This document shows positions 34,906 through 45,900 of a DNA stretch of 64,000 nucleotides, one piece after another. Source of the stretch: Acholoe squamosa (lineage: Eukaryota; Annelida; Polychaeta; Phyllodocida; Polynoidae). Under the pieces are notes generated by a model, which was given only the letters and a program-made list of their open reading frames with translations, was not told the origin of the DNA and searched no databases. Numbering within the stretch: the stretch's first letter is position 1; the number at the start of each line of letters is the position of its first letter. Location of the stretch: positions 91,673,920 to 91,737,919 of the forward strand of contig OX439036.1 of assembly GCA_949317995.1 (NCBI GenBank), read 5' to 3'. The position numbers were made by a program, and so were the translations under genes.

Positions 34906-37777
34906 GATGCACTAAATGTGCCTTGAAAATCTTAGAGACGTAGGTTATCACCAAGATTAGCATTGAGAATGTGTTCAGTATGGCTACACTGAAAAAAGTC
35001 TTCCTGACAACATGACATTTATACCCATGTCAACTTGATTTGACACAGAGAGAACACGTCATTGGGACATGTGCACATATGTCACCATGACAACTGTAGC
35101 ACACAGTAATTAGCAATGAGAACGCGATTTTAAATAAACAAGCTACCTCTGATCAGATTGATTTCATTGGTAGAGTTAATCTTGAGGATTAACATACTTT
35201 TTGAATTTTTCAAAAATTCAAAATATTTCCAGAGTAATTGAATATATTAATGCATCCATCTCTAATAGAAATATGTCAGATTTGAGATAGATGTCTATGG
35301 AGTTATAACATAGGGGGCTTACTGCCCCATGGACTAAGAAAATAACCCTTCTCCTGCCATCTGTCCTCCAGGGGAGAGGGGATTACAGCATGGTCACGGC
35401 CTTCCCCCCTCCATCCTCAGTCAGTGTGGCTACTCCAGACCCTGTCCCCTAACTTTTACTTCAAAATTACTGACCATTTTTCACTAAGCCACAGATGTTG
35501 ACTTCATTTATATCAATAAATTCAACCAAATGAACATGTTTCTACTCCTCTAATTTCAACAATTAAAATGGTGCTTAGAGTATTTTTCTAACTTAGATAG
35601 TTTGTAATCGGCATCACATCAAACTTTTCACTACCACGAATTGTAAACTTCTAATCTGAATAAAGAGATGCTCTATATACTGTCATGTAGGGCTGGATGT
35701 ACTCTATGACACTGTACACAACCCCATTAGCTAACCCCCCTTCAAGAGGTCAACATTTGTTGTGAAAGACACAGGGGTTGTGATGGCAGTGGTCCATGGC
35801 AAGGGACAGGGAGTAACAAGAGCTGAACATACACCCCTCCACTTCCACACCCCTGTTTGTCCCCTTAATCATTGCACATGTACAAACAAATTTGCCCTGT
35901 GATAAAATAACTATTTCTGTCTAATATACAGTTTAGAGCAAGAAAATCCATGCAGGGGTTGTGGAGGTATAGGACAGTAGAGAGAGTGAGGTGAGGGGGC
36001 TGTGTACGGCAGCTGGTTGTAGTGGAAATGTTCGCCACCTCCTGCACGGCCCCTCTCGCCTTGCTACAGTAATCCTCATATGATTTGTCATGCCTTAAAA
36101 TGCCACGTCATCTGTGAGTTGACTAGGGTCACGGCCATGTTGAAGGCACTTGACATACATAATTGTTCTAGGATATTCCACTAGATGGGGCAAACAACCA
36201 TTTTGGTACCAGGATTAATCACTACCAAGAGGTACTACCAACACTTGAGACATTGATGTATCTGTGTCATTTTGTTTTCATGAAGAATAGATCACTAAGG
36301 TCTGTAAATACTATTAAGGAATGGTAGTGAATTCTATTTCATTGTTAAATTTGCATTTGTTATTGAATATCAAAATATACACCCACAATCCTGAATTCTT
36401 CAACTGGAGAGGTTAGACACCTTGTGTGTGGGTCAGTGAAGATACCAAAACATTGTATGCTAACCCACAGTCTATAATCTCAGTATCTTCATTACATGGA
36501 GACAGATGGCATTGCCATACACCTCCATGCCCTTGTCTTATGGACTGCATAGAGGTTCTCAGTCAAGTAGAAGTTCTGTAGATAGGAAAAAGTGCCTTAG
36601 TGTTGCAGGCCTGTGGGACTAGGTTATCCCCTGCCTTCTATTATAGGCCTGCCTTGATTGAACCATTGGTACATAGCTATTGACTGCTCTTGACCCTTAC
36701 ATAATTGTCTCATAATATTACCTAGTGCTCAGGTGAAGGGATCAGAAATATGTGACGTGTCTTCATTACGCATTTCAAGTGGAGTTGATGAACCAAATAT
36801 GACAGCGTCAACCTCATTTGACATACATGTCATGTGGGAGACAAACTGTGACCTGTGTAGTATGCTTCAAAGCGATCAGTGTTCTTCTTTCTGTGTATGT
36901 ATAAGTCTCGACTACAAGACCAGCACATGACGTGTGGTGGATGCTGCCATCATGACTAAAACACGCATTACTGGAGTAGAAACTAAGTCACACAGTAAAA
37001 AAAAAGGCTGCTTGTTGATCACAACCAGGCCATGGGGTTCTAGGTATACACTATTCAGGCCTATATTTCGTGATCATATGTCTGAATTTAGAATTCAGTT
37101 GCCGCACCATCACTTATAAAAGTTCTGGTCAGTAATTGGGCAATGTTGCAACATGCTGACCATACCAAGTTGATGAGCTTAGAATTAATTATCGTGAACT
37201 TTGGGGTGCCATTGGGGCATCATTTATCTAATTCAAATCACTCACGGAAGGAAAACTACACTTCCATGTAGTATTTTGATTACACTTTCATATTATGTTA
37301 TTTATCTCCAGTTTTCCTGCACTGTAATAAATGAGTGACTGGTATTACTTTCAAATGTATCACCCCATGTCTATGTTACCTTATACATGTATCTAATAGT
37401 GGGAGTAAAGACTGAATACCATTATGACAAATCTCTCAGTCAGCAACCCAAGGACTGACAGGGGTATAGTACATGAAGTGCAGGACAGGTGGCATCACCC
37501 AGGAGGCTGGTATAATAAAGTGAGTGGATGGTTCTAGTACAATGCTGACCCAATACGTTGTACTGACTGACAACACCCATCACATACTAACCCTCCAGGG
37601 GCTGTATGATACACAGGCATGGTAAGGAGTGTCAAGATTGGAGGGTATATGTAAATGCTTTTTTGGGCCATTCTGTTGTTTTTTAACCTTGTTTTCCTTT
37701 TTGCTTGGCCTCTCTCAGTTGTTGTCAAATATGGGGCATCACAGAAGGGCTTGTAAAATGAATGGAGAGACATGCCA
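34906..37777. other. Unassigned stretch
   Basis: No gene recognised. TTTTGAATTTTT-C-AAAAATTCAAAA at 35199-35223 is a perfect 12 bp stem foldback. A possible very worn cloverleaf scrap lies at 37140-37220. Confidence 0.4.
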
Positions 37778-37804
37778 TCCCCACCCCCACCCCCACCCCC
37801 ACCA
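37778..37804. repeat. CCCCCA hexamer tract
   Basis: Four to five CCCCCA units in tandem; the G-rich minus strand could form a quadruplex. Confidence 0.85.
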
Positions 37805-37812
37805 CCACACCG

Positions 37813-37996
37813 TTTTCATAGTCATATGATACATCCGTATTTCTGTTGCTTTGTCTTCGTGATACACCAATGCAATATTGGGAGAGTCACAAGCAGTGTA
37901 TTGCCCGGGGTGTATTGGCCCTGTAATATCGGTATGATTGATGAATGCAGCATCCATGTATTATGAAGAGAAAAGCGTACAGTGCATTAAATCACT
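37813..37996. mobile_element. Cloverleaf foldback element, copy 16
   Basis: It has TTGCTTTGTCTTCGTGATAC and ACCAATGCAATATTGGGAGA (first side hairpin), then GATTGATGAATGCAGCATCC. The outer arms are largely gone. Confidence 0.55.
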
Positions 37997-38040
37997 ATAC
38001 ATGTATAATATAAATTATGCGGTCTTTGTGCACATGCAGG

Positions 38041-38430
38041 TACATGTCGTAGTGACACACTACAGTGGTACATGTCGTAGTGATACACCACACACGTCGT
38101 AGTGACACACTACAGTGGTACATGTCGTAGTGATACACCACACACGTCGTAGTGACACACTACAGTGGTACATGTCGTAGTGATACATCACACACGTCAT
38201 AATGACACACTACAGTGGTACATGTCGTAGTGATACACCACACACGTCGTAGTGACACACTACAGTGGTACATGTCGTAGTGATACATCTCACACGTCGT
38301 AGTGACACACTACAGTGGTACACGTCGTAGTGACACACTACAGTGGTACACGTCGTAGTGACACACTACAGTGGTACACGTCGTAGTGACACACTACAGT
38401 GGTACACGTCGTAGTGACACACTACAGTGG
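38041..38430 (+). repeat. 28/22 bp higher-order minisatellite
   Basis: Exactly 390 bp: one 28-mer, then five 22+28 dimers, then four 28-mers (ten 28-mers and five 22-mers). Each 28-mer contains the hairpin GTAGTG-ACA-CACTAC; the 22-mer (TACATGTCGTAGTGATACAC plus 2 bases) lacks the right arm. Units are nearly identical, so the array is young. It begins about 45 bp after cloverleaf copy 16. Confidence 0.95.
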
Positions 38431-39200
38431 TCAGTGTACAGGTGGTATGAGAACTCACGTGGACGTAACCGGAGAAACAGCTGGTCAGCATTGCACCCCA
38501 TTGCATAGATAGGTCATGGAGCAAGGGGCAGGGGAGGGGTATACACCCCCTGCAGTGTACACTAGTAGTGGTGACTGATTGAAACTGCATAGAGCTTGCA
38601 AAGAAAAGAATCTCAGTGAAAAGGTGATTTTTTTTCAGGGAATTTTAGCCAAGGCCCAACACAGTTTTGCCTTTCCAAATTCTTGTCAAGGGAATAAGAG
38701 TAGGGTCAATCCATGCCGGTACCAGCCAAAGGAAGAAGTTGATGGGTTGACCATGTCGGTGTTCTGGAGGTCTGGGGGGAGCGGAGAGGGGTCAGTAGTG
38801 GTGGAGGGGCGGGGGGGGGGGGTGTCCTGCCTGACAGATGCCGTTACCTGGACACGCCAATTACGTCAGGCCGCGTGCCGTATTGTTATCGTGCTTAGCG
38901 ACATGCAAGGTCGGACCCCCGTGCTCTGATGACCCACCCCCTCCTCATAGCCCATATGGGGACAGTAAAGAGGGGATGAGGTGTATGTGTGAAATAGTGG
39001 TGGAGGAGGTGGGGGGTTGGTCCCTGTACAGGCTGTGGAATGTTACATGGATCCTAATAATGTAGTAACCCATATCTAACAAAGGTCATTATATCAATTC
39101 AGAAAACTAACATACATTAGACATGTGTAGGAGATGCCAGGGGATTCACCACCAGCCCTGTAGCCCTTGCCAAATGTTAAGCCACTCAAAGACCAAATGC
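38431..39200. other. Unassigned spacer with a CpG-rich patch
   Basis: 38841-38920 is CpG-dense (CAGGCCGCGTGCCGTATTG) and stands out from its flanks. It lies inside an open frame but has no recognisable domain. Could be a conserved element or a fragment of an exon. Confidence 0.3.
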
Positions 39201-39466
39201 TGACCCTTTACGTGCAGTTCAATGGATTAACGCACAATGGCAATTTGTCAGCACGATGCAGAAATGCAGCCCTGGCAATTGACTCAACAGTGCTGCATCC
39301 ACACAGAATAAAACCCTTACTACATGTAGTACATGTATAGGGATGTTGCAACCAAGGGTGGCGGCATCGTACATTGGTACAATCACTGTCAATGCGGTGG
39401 TGCATCGCAACGACAAATGGTAGGAGTGAAGTTTTAATGCACCATGCCGTCCATAGGGGATTAAGC
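39201..39466. mobile_element. Cloverleaf foldback element, copy 17
   Basis: It has TGACCCTTTACGTGCAGTTC, ATGCAGAAATGCAGCCCTGG, CAGTGCTGCATCCACAC, GGTGGTGCATCGCAACGAC, and a right end ATTAAGCC. Confidence 0.6.
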
Positions 39467-39969
39467 CACTTATAAACCACCATTATTATAGGATTATACC
39501 GGACCTTATAAGTCTGCACACAGCCTGATGTACCGTGTATATTTGGGAGGACGACAGAAGGGGCGGTCTATCCCATTGATTAATCCTCCATATTAGATAA
39601 TAATACTAACATAATAATGGCAGGTTTAACAGAACCGGGGTGGTCTGTCTGTCCTCAAAGTAACTGATGGAGACCTGGAGGCTGAAGGGGATGGAGGCTG
39701 AGGGGGTGGTCCATGTTTACATTGGCTAACACAGGCTCTGCCTATGCAATAGTAAAGGGGAAGTATATGAGTACATGTAATAGGAAGGGTGTCCGAAGGC
39801 AAAAAACAGATGGTCTGTTTAAGTAACCCCTGTTCACCTTGTTATAGTTTATGGCATTGTACACACACAAAACACAGTTATAGTGTTCCGGGCCCTGAGA
39901 GGACCAGGGTAGAATTAATTGTGTTTTCCCCCTTTTTTGAATAAACATGGGTCTATTTCTATATTTTAA
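39467..39969. other. Unassigned spacer
   Basis: No gene or repeat recognised. Confidence 0.4.
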
Positions 39970-40112
39970 CAGGGACGTAGGGAAAGGTGGGGGGCCTGCC
40001 CCCAATAATTAATGGGAAGGTTCCCTATGTATGCCTATATAAAAGTATAGCAGTCCCTTCTCACCAGGACCCCTGCCCCCCCCCCCATAAAGATTTGTTT
40101 CCTACGCCCCTG
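39970..40112. mobile_element. hAT-like miniature element
   Basis: 143 bp with inverted ends CAGGGACGTAGGGAA and (read on the plus strand) TTTCCTACGCCCCTG. Both are versions of CAGGGGCGTAGGAA, a common hAT-type end. TTTTAA flanks both sides, although hAT elements normally duplicate 8 bp. The interior is C/G-run rich with no open frame. Confidence 0.7.
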
Positions 40113-40823
40113 TTTTAATATACAATATACCCCGGTAGTCTTTATGCATGCACGATCCCATATCTATCACTATAATGTAGTAATATGTCATAATAGACGT
40201 GCCATGTTATATATGTAACTCAGTTACAAACCTTTCACTGTTTATCCCCATCATGGAGGTGTGTGCGGTGGCGTGGTTCACAGTGACAAACCGTGGGAGA
40301 GGCTCACAGTTATACAAGTGTTAGTGACCAGTTGACAATAGAATCTACAGCTTTCACTTTTACCAGTTTTCACCATGTGAGACATGTCACTACAAAGCTG
40401 ATAGGAGCCATCTACAGATTGACTAGACCAGGCAACTGTTGGCATAGGTAAATACAGAGAGAGATCCAGGAGGTATCGCAGAGAAAATTGATATTGTGTG
40501 CCACTGGCTGAAAGACTAAGCAGGCTGTGTTTGGAGTTTCCATTTGAACACCTCAATACTTCTTTGTTAGAATCTTATCTAGGACTTTAAAGTTTTGGGC
40601 TACCACCACCCAGCAGTGATTATTATCTGAATATCTAACCAGATAGAACAAAATGGAGATATTTATGCATTGGGTCGATCTTGAATTGTTAATTGAATCC
40701 CTTCCCCTCCATAACCACGGTATAGTAGTGCCCGTCTGTGGCGACCATTGACAAGTGTTAATTGGCACGTTCCCAGCCGCAATGTAGCCCCTATGACTTG
40801 TTCATTCTCCATTTCACACTTTT
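40113..40823. other. Unassigned spacer
   Basis: No gene or repeat recognised. Confidence 0.4.
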
Positions 40824-41032
40824 CAACTCTTTAAGGCCAACGTGGTGTCTCCCTGTTCTTATTCATTGGTCGACAGGATGCATTAGAGCAGTGCTGGTAG
40901 ATCTTTCCCTCGGCAGTGCATTAGGGCATCATGCCGCTAGCAATTCAATGCCATGTAACCATGATGCATGGATGCAACCTTTGCGAGAAGAATCGTCAAA
41001 GCATCATGACGACAATTAGGCATTCTGGGAGG
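40824..41032. mobile_element. Cloverleaf foldback element, copy 18
   Basis: It has CAACTCTTTAAGGCCAACG, GAGCAGTGCTGGTAGATC, GGCAGTGCATTAGGGCATCA, ACCATGATGCATGGATGCAA and GCATCATGACGAC. The right outer arm is lost. Confidence 0.65.
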
Positions 41033-41087
41033 GCTACCCCAGTCTTCTCCATACAAGTGGTCGCCATACCCTCAGAGGCGGAGATAA

Positions 41088-41288
41088 GCCGTCCCACATG
41101 ACGTGCACACCAGTGACAAATTGACTCAGTGGGTGATGGCTTCATCATTTGACCTTCAGCGGGCTAGCAGTGACCTTCAGATGGATGTAGATGACCTTGA
41201 GGGCGACATGTCCCCCGGGCGCCTGACGGGGGTACTAGGACCACGTGACCCATGGTGCGCTGGTGCCCTGCGGCCAGCTGCCCACTAA
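41088..41288 (+). other. Exon-like frame or receptor half-site cluster
   Basis: An open frame ending TAA at 41286 contains three in-phase 7-codon repeats: DLQRASS, DLQMDVD, DLEGDMS. Exact 21 bp phasing and the acidic, heptad-like repeats look coding. The same bases can be read as three TGACCTT(C/G)A sites at 41150, 41171 and 41192, exactly two DNA turns apart. The last, TGACCTTGA, is the extended ERR/SF-1 half-site in reverse. TGACTCA (AP-1) lies at 41122 and CACGTG at 41242. I see an acceptor-like CACCAG before 41112 but no good donor. I do not recognise a protein; enhancer and exon are about equally likely. Confidence 0.25.
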
Positions 41289-42339
41289 TACGCCTGGATT
41301 AGCACAGGAATCGGTACCAGCGTGCGATAATCCCGCACGGTATTTAGACCAGATTCCGCTGATGTAACAGCCCATTTGATTGGCGGAGGGAATTGGCTGT
41401 CTGACCCTAGGCTAGGCACGGACTTGGGATATATATGTACGCCATTATTATATATATGTGTATGCACTGGGCGGAGATGGGGATTCAATCATAAGGGCTC
41501 GTCTATTAACCAAACATCATACGTGATGTTTACAACTAGCACATGGGTATACAGTTAGCATAGAGCCACTTATCTATTCTTTGCATCAGGTCTCTTTGTA
41601 TTGGATTAAAGTTGATCATGTTATATCGGTGATTCAGCATTCGCCATTAAACCAGTACTGTATCTGAGTATGTCAGGAATCAATATCTTAAAATAGAATG
41701 TATAATCATATCACTTTTTTTATACCTAGGCTGTGTTTCTTTTGAGTGGGGGTGCATTGTATATTCATATGAGTATATTATCCTCCAAGTTACACGTTTA
41801 TAGATGGGTATAGACAGTGTACCACCCTTGATGTACTGAAACTATCTGGAGCCGACAATGGATCACTGACATAAGTGATTCTATCAAGGCTGATACGGTG
41901 TCGGCCTGCAGGAGTGCAGGGAATCTATAACCATATAAGCGCTACATAATAACTCTAGGTTCATGTGTTGTTTTTTTTTTTCTGGTTATCAGGCAACAAT
42001 GCCATGTTGGGAAGGAACCAAACAACCATGCACTGGTATCCCACACTATGTATAAGGTCAGCATTACCCTATATAAAATGTATGAATACCCATTTGGCAC
42101 TTAAAGGGTGGTCCCATAAAGTAAGTACAGGCAGCAGGCCGTGATGGTAATATCATTGGGGCTTAGGTTGGCTATTATCGTGAAGGTAACCTATAGGGAC
42201 CAAGGTCATCCTCCATCCACCCTTCATATCATCCCCCACCATATTATCCCTTTATGGGGTGCAAAATATATTATAACCATTCAATGTACTGTGCTGCTAC
42301 CAGTATGTTGTTAACCATTCATGCACTATGCGGGGTTGG
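41289..42339. other. Unassigned spacer
   Basis: No gene or repeat recognised. Confidence 0.4.
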
Positions 42340-42478
42340 GACATTCCCGAAGGGTTGTCATGATTGGCAACATGGCTGCATTCTGAATGAACACAATCAA
42401 AAAGTGTCAGCATGCGAATGCAGCATCTTTTCAGTACACTTGCCATTGCCGCATTCATGGTACATCCACGAGGGATTT
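42340..42478. mobile_element. Cloverleaf foldback element, copy 19 (partial)
   Basis: It has AAGGGTTGTCATGATTGGCA, ATGGCTGCATTCTGAATG, CAGCATGCGAATGCAGCATC and TGCCGCATTCATGGTACATC. The outer arms are missing. Confidence 0.5.
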
Positions 42479-42605
42479 CATTCGCAGCGACCTTGGGAGT
42501 GGGGGGGGGGGGGGCACCGAACCATTGATTGGTGATAAAAACTGCGAAACTACAGCCCCCCTTTTTTTGGCAGGTAGATCGACTAATGGAAAACAATGTA
42601 ACCTA

Positions 42606-42840
42606 TTAACGACATAACCTTTTAAATGCCTCCTAGTGCTTGTTATGTTACCTGTTGTCGTCATGGTGAGAGAATACAGCAGTGATATTGGACTAATGTT
42701 GCGTGACTGAGAATAACCAAATAATCTTTAGGGATGCATCATTGAAGAACAGGTGATTAATTTAATGGCACTGCATTTGCGTATCATGTCGACCATGAAC
42801 ATGAAGCTTGATGACATCATATCATCATTTTAAGGATTAA
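42606..42840. mobile_element. Cloverleaf foldback element, copy 20
   Basis: It has ACCTTTTAAATGCCTCC, TGTTGTCGTCATGGTGAG, CACTGCATTTGCGTATCATG and TCGACCATGAACATGAAG, ending TTTTAAGGATTAA. Copy 21 begins five bases later. Confidence 0.65.
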
Positions 42841-42845
42841 TATCG

Positions 42846-43078
42846 AGCCCTTTAGGGCCCCATCAGTCATTATAGGTGATACATTATACATCTGCCCACT
42901 AAGATGCACCAATGCCCTGGAGGTTAAGTCACTGGGGTTGCATTTATAATATCATTTCAACCCTTTGGGATTGATAGAATTCCGAAAGGTCATCATGATG
43001 TACAAATGTGGATCTGGAGAGGAGCACAGAATTTGTGCTCAATGACAAACCACCAACGCCTCCTCTGAAGGGCTAAGA
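42846..43078. mobile_element. Cloverleaf foldback element, copy 21
   Basis: It has GCCCTTTAGGGCCCCATC, AAGATGCACCAATGCCCTGG, CACTGGGGTTGCATTTAT and TCATCATGATGTACAAATG, ending TCTGAAGGGCTAA. Directly adjacent to copy 20. Confidence 0.65.
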
Positions 43079-43548
43079 CATCGTCATCAGTACACCCACC
43101 CATCCTTAGTGGTGTATTATCCACCCCTACCCCACAGCATCAGACCGTACTCTGGAGGGAGGCTGCAGGCTGGGTGGTCGGCCCTGTGGTTGTAGTGGTG
43201 GTGGTGGGAATAGTGGCCCTGGATCCAAATGCTTCTACTGTACAGATAATCCCACCACCACAGCAACCCCCCCCCCCCCACCTCCGCTGCCGGCACGGTC
43301 TCCCCTGGGAGGCCCTCTATTCTGGATCTCCATGCTCTATAGAGGGGTGCTGGGCGGCTTCAGGGAGCAGGGGTTGGTGCACCCGGAGGGACACTACAGG
43401 CAGGCTATGGTTTGGGCTGGATGTTAGTGATGGGGTTCGGTTTTGGGGTTTTGGCGATTATGTATTATGTACTGTTTAGGATGGAGGATAGGGTCGGGGA
43501 ATGGGGATTTCAGTGATCGGATCACAGATGAGGGTTGTGGTGAATGAA
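43079..43548. other. Unassigned G-rich stretch
   Basis: GTGGTGGTGGGA (about 43198) can pair with TCCCACCACCAC (43250-43261). From 43380 the plus strand is strongly G/T-rich. The open frame through it has no domain character. Confidence 0.4.
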
Positions 43549-43589
43549 GGGTTTGGGTTTAGGGATGGGTAAGGGGAAGGGGTATGGGG
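43549..43589 (+). repeat. Strong G-quadruplex motif
   Basis: Seven G-tracts of 3-4 within 41 bases, loops of 2-4 (GGGTTTGGGTTTAGGGATGG, then further GGGG tracts). The first part resembles telomeric TTTAGGG. Confidence 0.75.
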
Positions 43590-43969
43590 TTCGGAATATC
43601 TAATACATGTATATAGGTTTTAAGGATGGCTATTGGGGATACTGAAGTTTTTTTTTTGTGGGACGGGGTGAAGATTGGGATGAGGCTCTGGAGTAGAGTA
43701 TGGGGGCTTCCTATGTTAGGGATGTGTTTTGGGGCTTGGGAAGAGCCAGGAAAGAGGTTAGGTTATTTTTTTTTGTATGAGGCATTGGGGGTGAGGACGC
43801 AAGATGGTATGGAGACAAAGTGTACGTTGTACCCACAAACAACTCACTTTAACAATAGCATTGTATTTGCAGTGGATTGTAGGATTCAATATAGAGTATC
43901 ATAGGATCGAATATAAAGGACTTCAGTCAGAATAACAGGGGAGTGTGTTGCTGCTCCAGTGCATTATGG
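43590..43969. other. Unassigned spacer
   Basis: Continues the G/T-rich bias to about 43830. No gene recognised. Confidence 0.4.
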
Positions 43970-44216
43970 AACCTTTAGGCGTGGCAAGCACCCTTTTGGT
44001 GATTATGATACATCCATAGCTCAAGCTTGTCTACTCACCACAGCCGCATCAATGCATCATGCTGACCCTGTAGGGTTGAAACCCTCATAAATAGTCAACA
44101 TGATGCCTGAATACAGGACTGGAGAGTGGGAACACCAGGGCTGTATTCTTGATCTTGTATCACGATGACAAATGATCATAGAGCGTAAAAGCACTATGTG
44201 GTTCTTAAAGGGTTAA
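43970..44216. mobile_element. Cloverleaf foldback element, copy 22
   Basis: It has CTACTCACCACAGCCGCATC, ATGCATCATGCTGACCCTGT, a GGTTGAAACCCTCATAAAT central arm and CACCAGGGCTGTATTCTTG. The right outer arm TGTGGTTCTTAAAGGGTTAA is well preserved. Confidence 0.75.
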
Positions 44217-44396
44217 TGCCCTATACTCAGATTGATGCTGCTATTTAAGGGGACCATTCAGGGATGACAGCTCCCGTGACAGCTTATAGTGTACTTATTG
44301 GATACTCTGAATGATCATCCACAGTCATTGCTGTTAGCACTAGAATTAATTCCTCTTTTTCAAATTTACAAACACAATAGTGGCAGTGAACCGTGT

Positions 44397-44927
44397 ATAT
44401 GGAACAGAGCCATTCCTGTATGGAGGTGGCCATCTTGAAATTAGTTATGTAACTGGCCCTCGACGGCCATTTTGGATCTGGCAGAGGATTGTGGATAATC
44501 TCTTATCTTTCTCTCCACCCACAGAAAACAATGGGAATTGATAAGACTGATAAGCTGCCCCTGCCTCTATTTTAATCACCTTAAGTACCTGTCCATTGTT
44601 TTAGGTGTGAATGGATTGGGTTAGCATGATAGGGAGACAATGGCTTGGTTTTACTCAGCCTGGATTATATTTTCCCTCTAAGAAAACTTTTAAAGTTTAG
44701 TTTCTCTTGTATTTGAAGTACTAAGTCTATATAAAGCTAACATTGTTTAAGTTTATAAAGTATTTACTATCCAAAGGTATATATTTTTAGAATATACCCT
44801 CATATAGACTTTTAGGAAGGGCCTACCAAAGTAAACTGTACAAAGAGGCCAACTGCTGATCTAGCCCCCGACTACATGAGCCACCTAGGAAATTTGTTTG
44901 GTACTAGCAATGGCTCTGTCCCGTATA
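44397..44927 (+). mobile_element. TA-type MITE family B, copy 2
   Basis: 531 bp, collinear with 18782-19324 across the whole body (for example CAAAGTAAACTGTACAAAGA and GCCAACTGCTGATCTAGCCC here). Its inverted ends are TATATGGAACAGAGCCATT and, on the plus strand, AATGGCTCTGTCCCGTATA. These match each other at 17 of 19 positions but differ from the ends of copy 1. Confidence 0.8.
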
Positions 44928-44989
44928 GATCCAGCTCTTTAAAGTAGTGCAAAGTTTTTGATTATACACTGTCACTTTGCCACACTATT

Positions 44990-45172
44990 GCATGAAGGTA
45001 GCCCCTGCAAGTTGTTCACCAGTGTAACTGTGTTTCATTCGTGCATCATGCAGTAAAGGCTCTGCATGATGCACCGATGCAGTGCTGGCTACCCATCAGA
45101 ACACGATTGGTGCATAACAACGACAAAGGAACGCAAATCTGGAGCCATCAAGTAACCATTTAGGAGTTAACG
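44990..45172. mobile_element. Cloverleaf foldback element, copy 23
   Basis: It has GCATGAAGGTAGCCCCTGC, TTCGTGCATCATGCAG, GCATGATGCACCGATGCAGT and GGTGCATAACAACGACAAAG, ending TTTAGGAGTTAA. Confidence 0.65.
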
Positions 45173-45482
45173 TCACTCACTTTATTACCAATGTAGGATG
45201 GTTTTGGGATTGATTAAGACCGATTTATATAATCTAACTACAACATCAATCCAGGGATAGTCCCTTTTGAAAAGCATAAAAGTACAGATACCGCGAGATG
45301 CGCCTAATACCCTGGGCCTTTTATAAAAGATATCTAGGCCATAAAAAAATGTTGACATGCATTTTCTCCTGCTCAGTGAGTGATCTGCCTGGTTACATGA
45401 AATAGAAATGCACCACAACTGATAACAAACGCAGACGGTTACAGCACATATAGATAACACTGATTAGCTAACAGTGATAGAG
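45173..45482. other. Unassigned spacer
   Basis: No gene or repeat recognised. Confidence 0.35.
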
Positions 45483-45900
45483 TTAACCCCTTTGTAGCTG
45501 AATAGTGTTTTACTTCAGAAAACCGTTTATTGTTCATGATGCGTAAATATCCCACCAGTGCTACATTCATCAATGAAGAATAATCTAAGATAACGAAAAT
45601 AATGGAAAACTTTGAACAATGTGAAGCTTCTGAACACATGTATTCCATATGTGAAAAGACAGGGATAGGAAGTCCTTTGAACCGTAAAACTCAGGAAAAC
45701 CTTGAAAGATTTTGTTCTTAATTCACCCATCTTGCCAACCCTTAGGGAGTGACACATTACTAAAGGATCATCATGGTCAACTGATGCAATGCCTATCTAG
45801 TGCCTTTTAGACACGCACTGCCACTTAGCCGATGCGTCACGGTGGTAGCTGAACCTTCAAGCTTAGATCGAGACATCATGCTTTCCTTAATGGATTAATC
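45483..45900. mobile_element. Cloverleaf foldback element, copy 24, interrupted
   Basis: The left part starts TTAACCCCTTTGTAGCTG and runs to ACCAGTGCTACATTCAT (to about 45575). The right part starts CCAACCCTTAGGGAG (about 45737) and ends TTCCTTAATGGATTAAT. About 160 bp of unrelated AT-rich DNA separates them, without clear ends of its own. Confidence 0.45.

Noticed and set aside
43174-43479. 101-codon Val/Pro-rich frame
   Set aside because: It follows the GTGGTGGTG and CCCCC runs and has no domain character.
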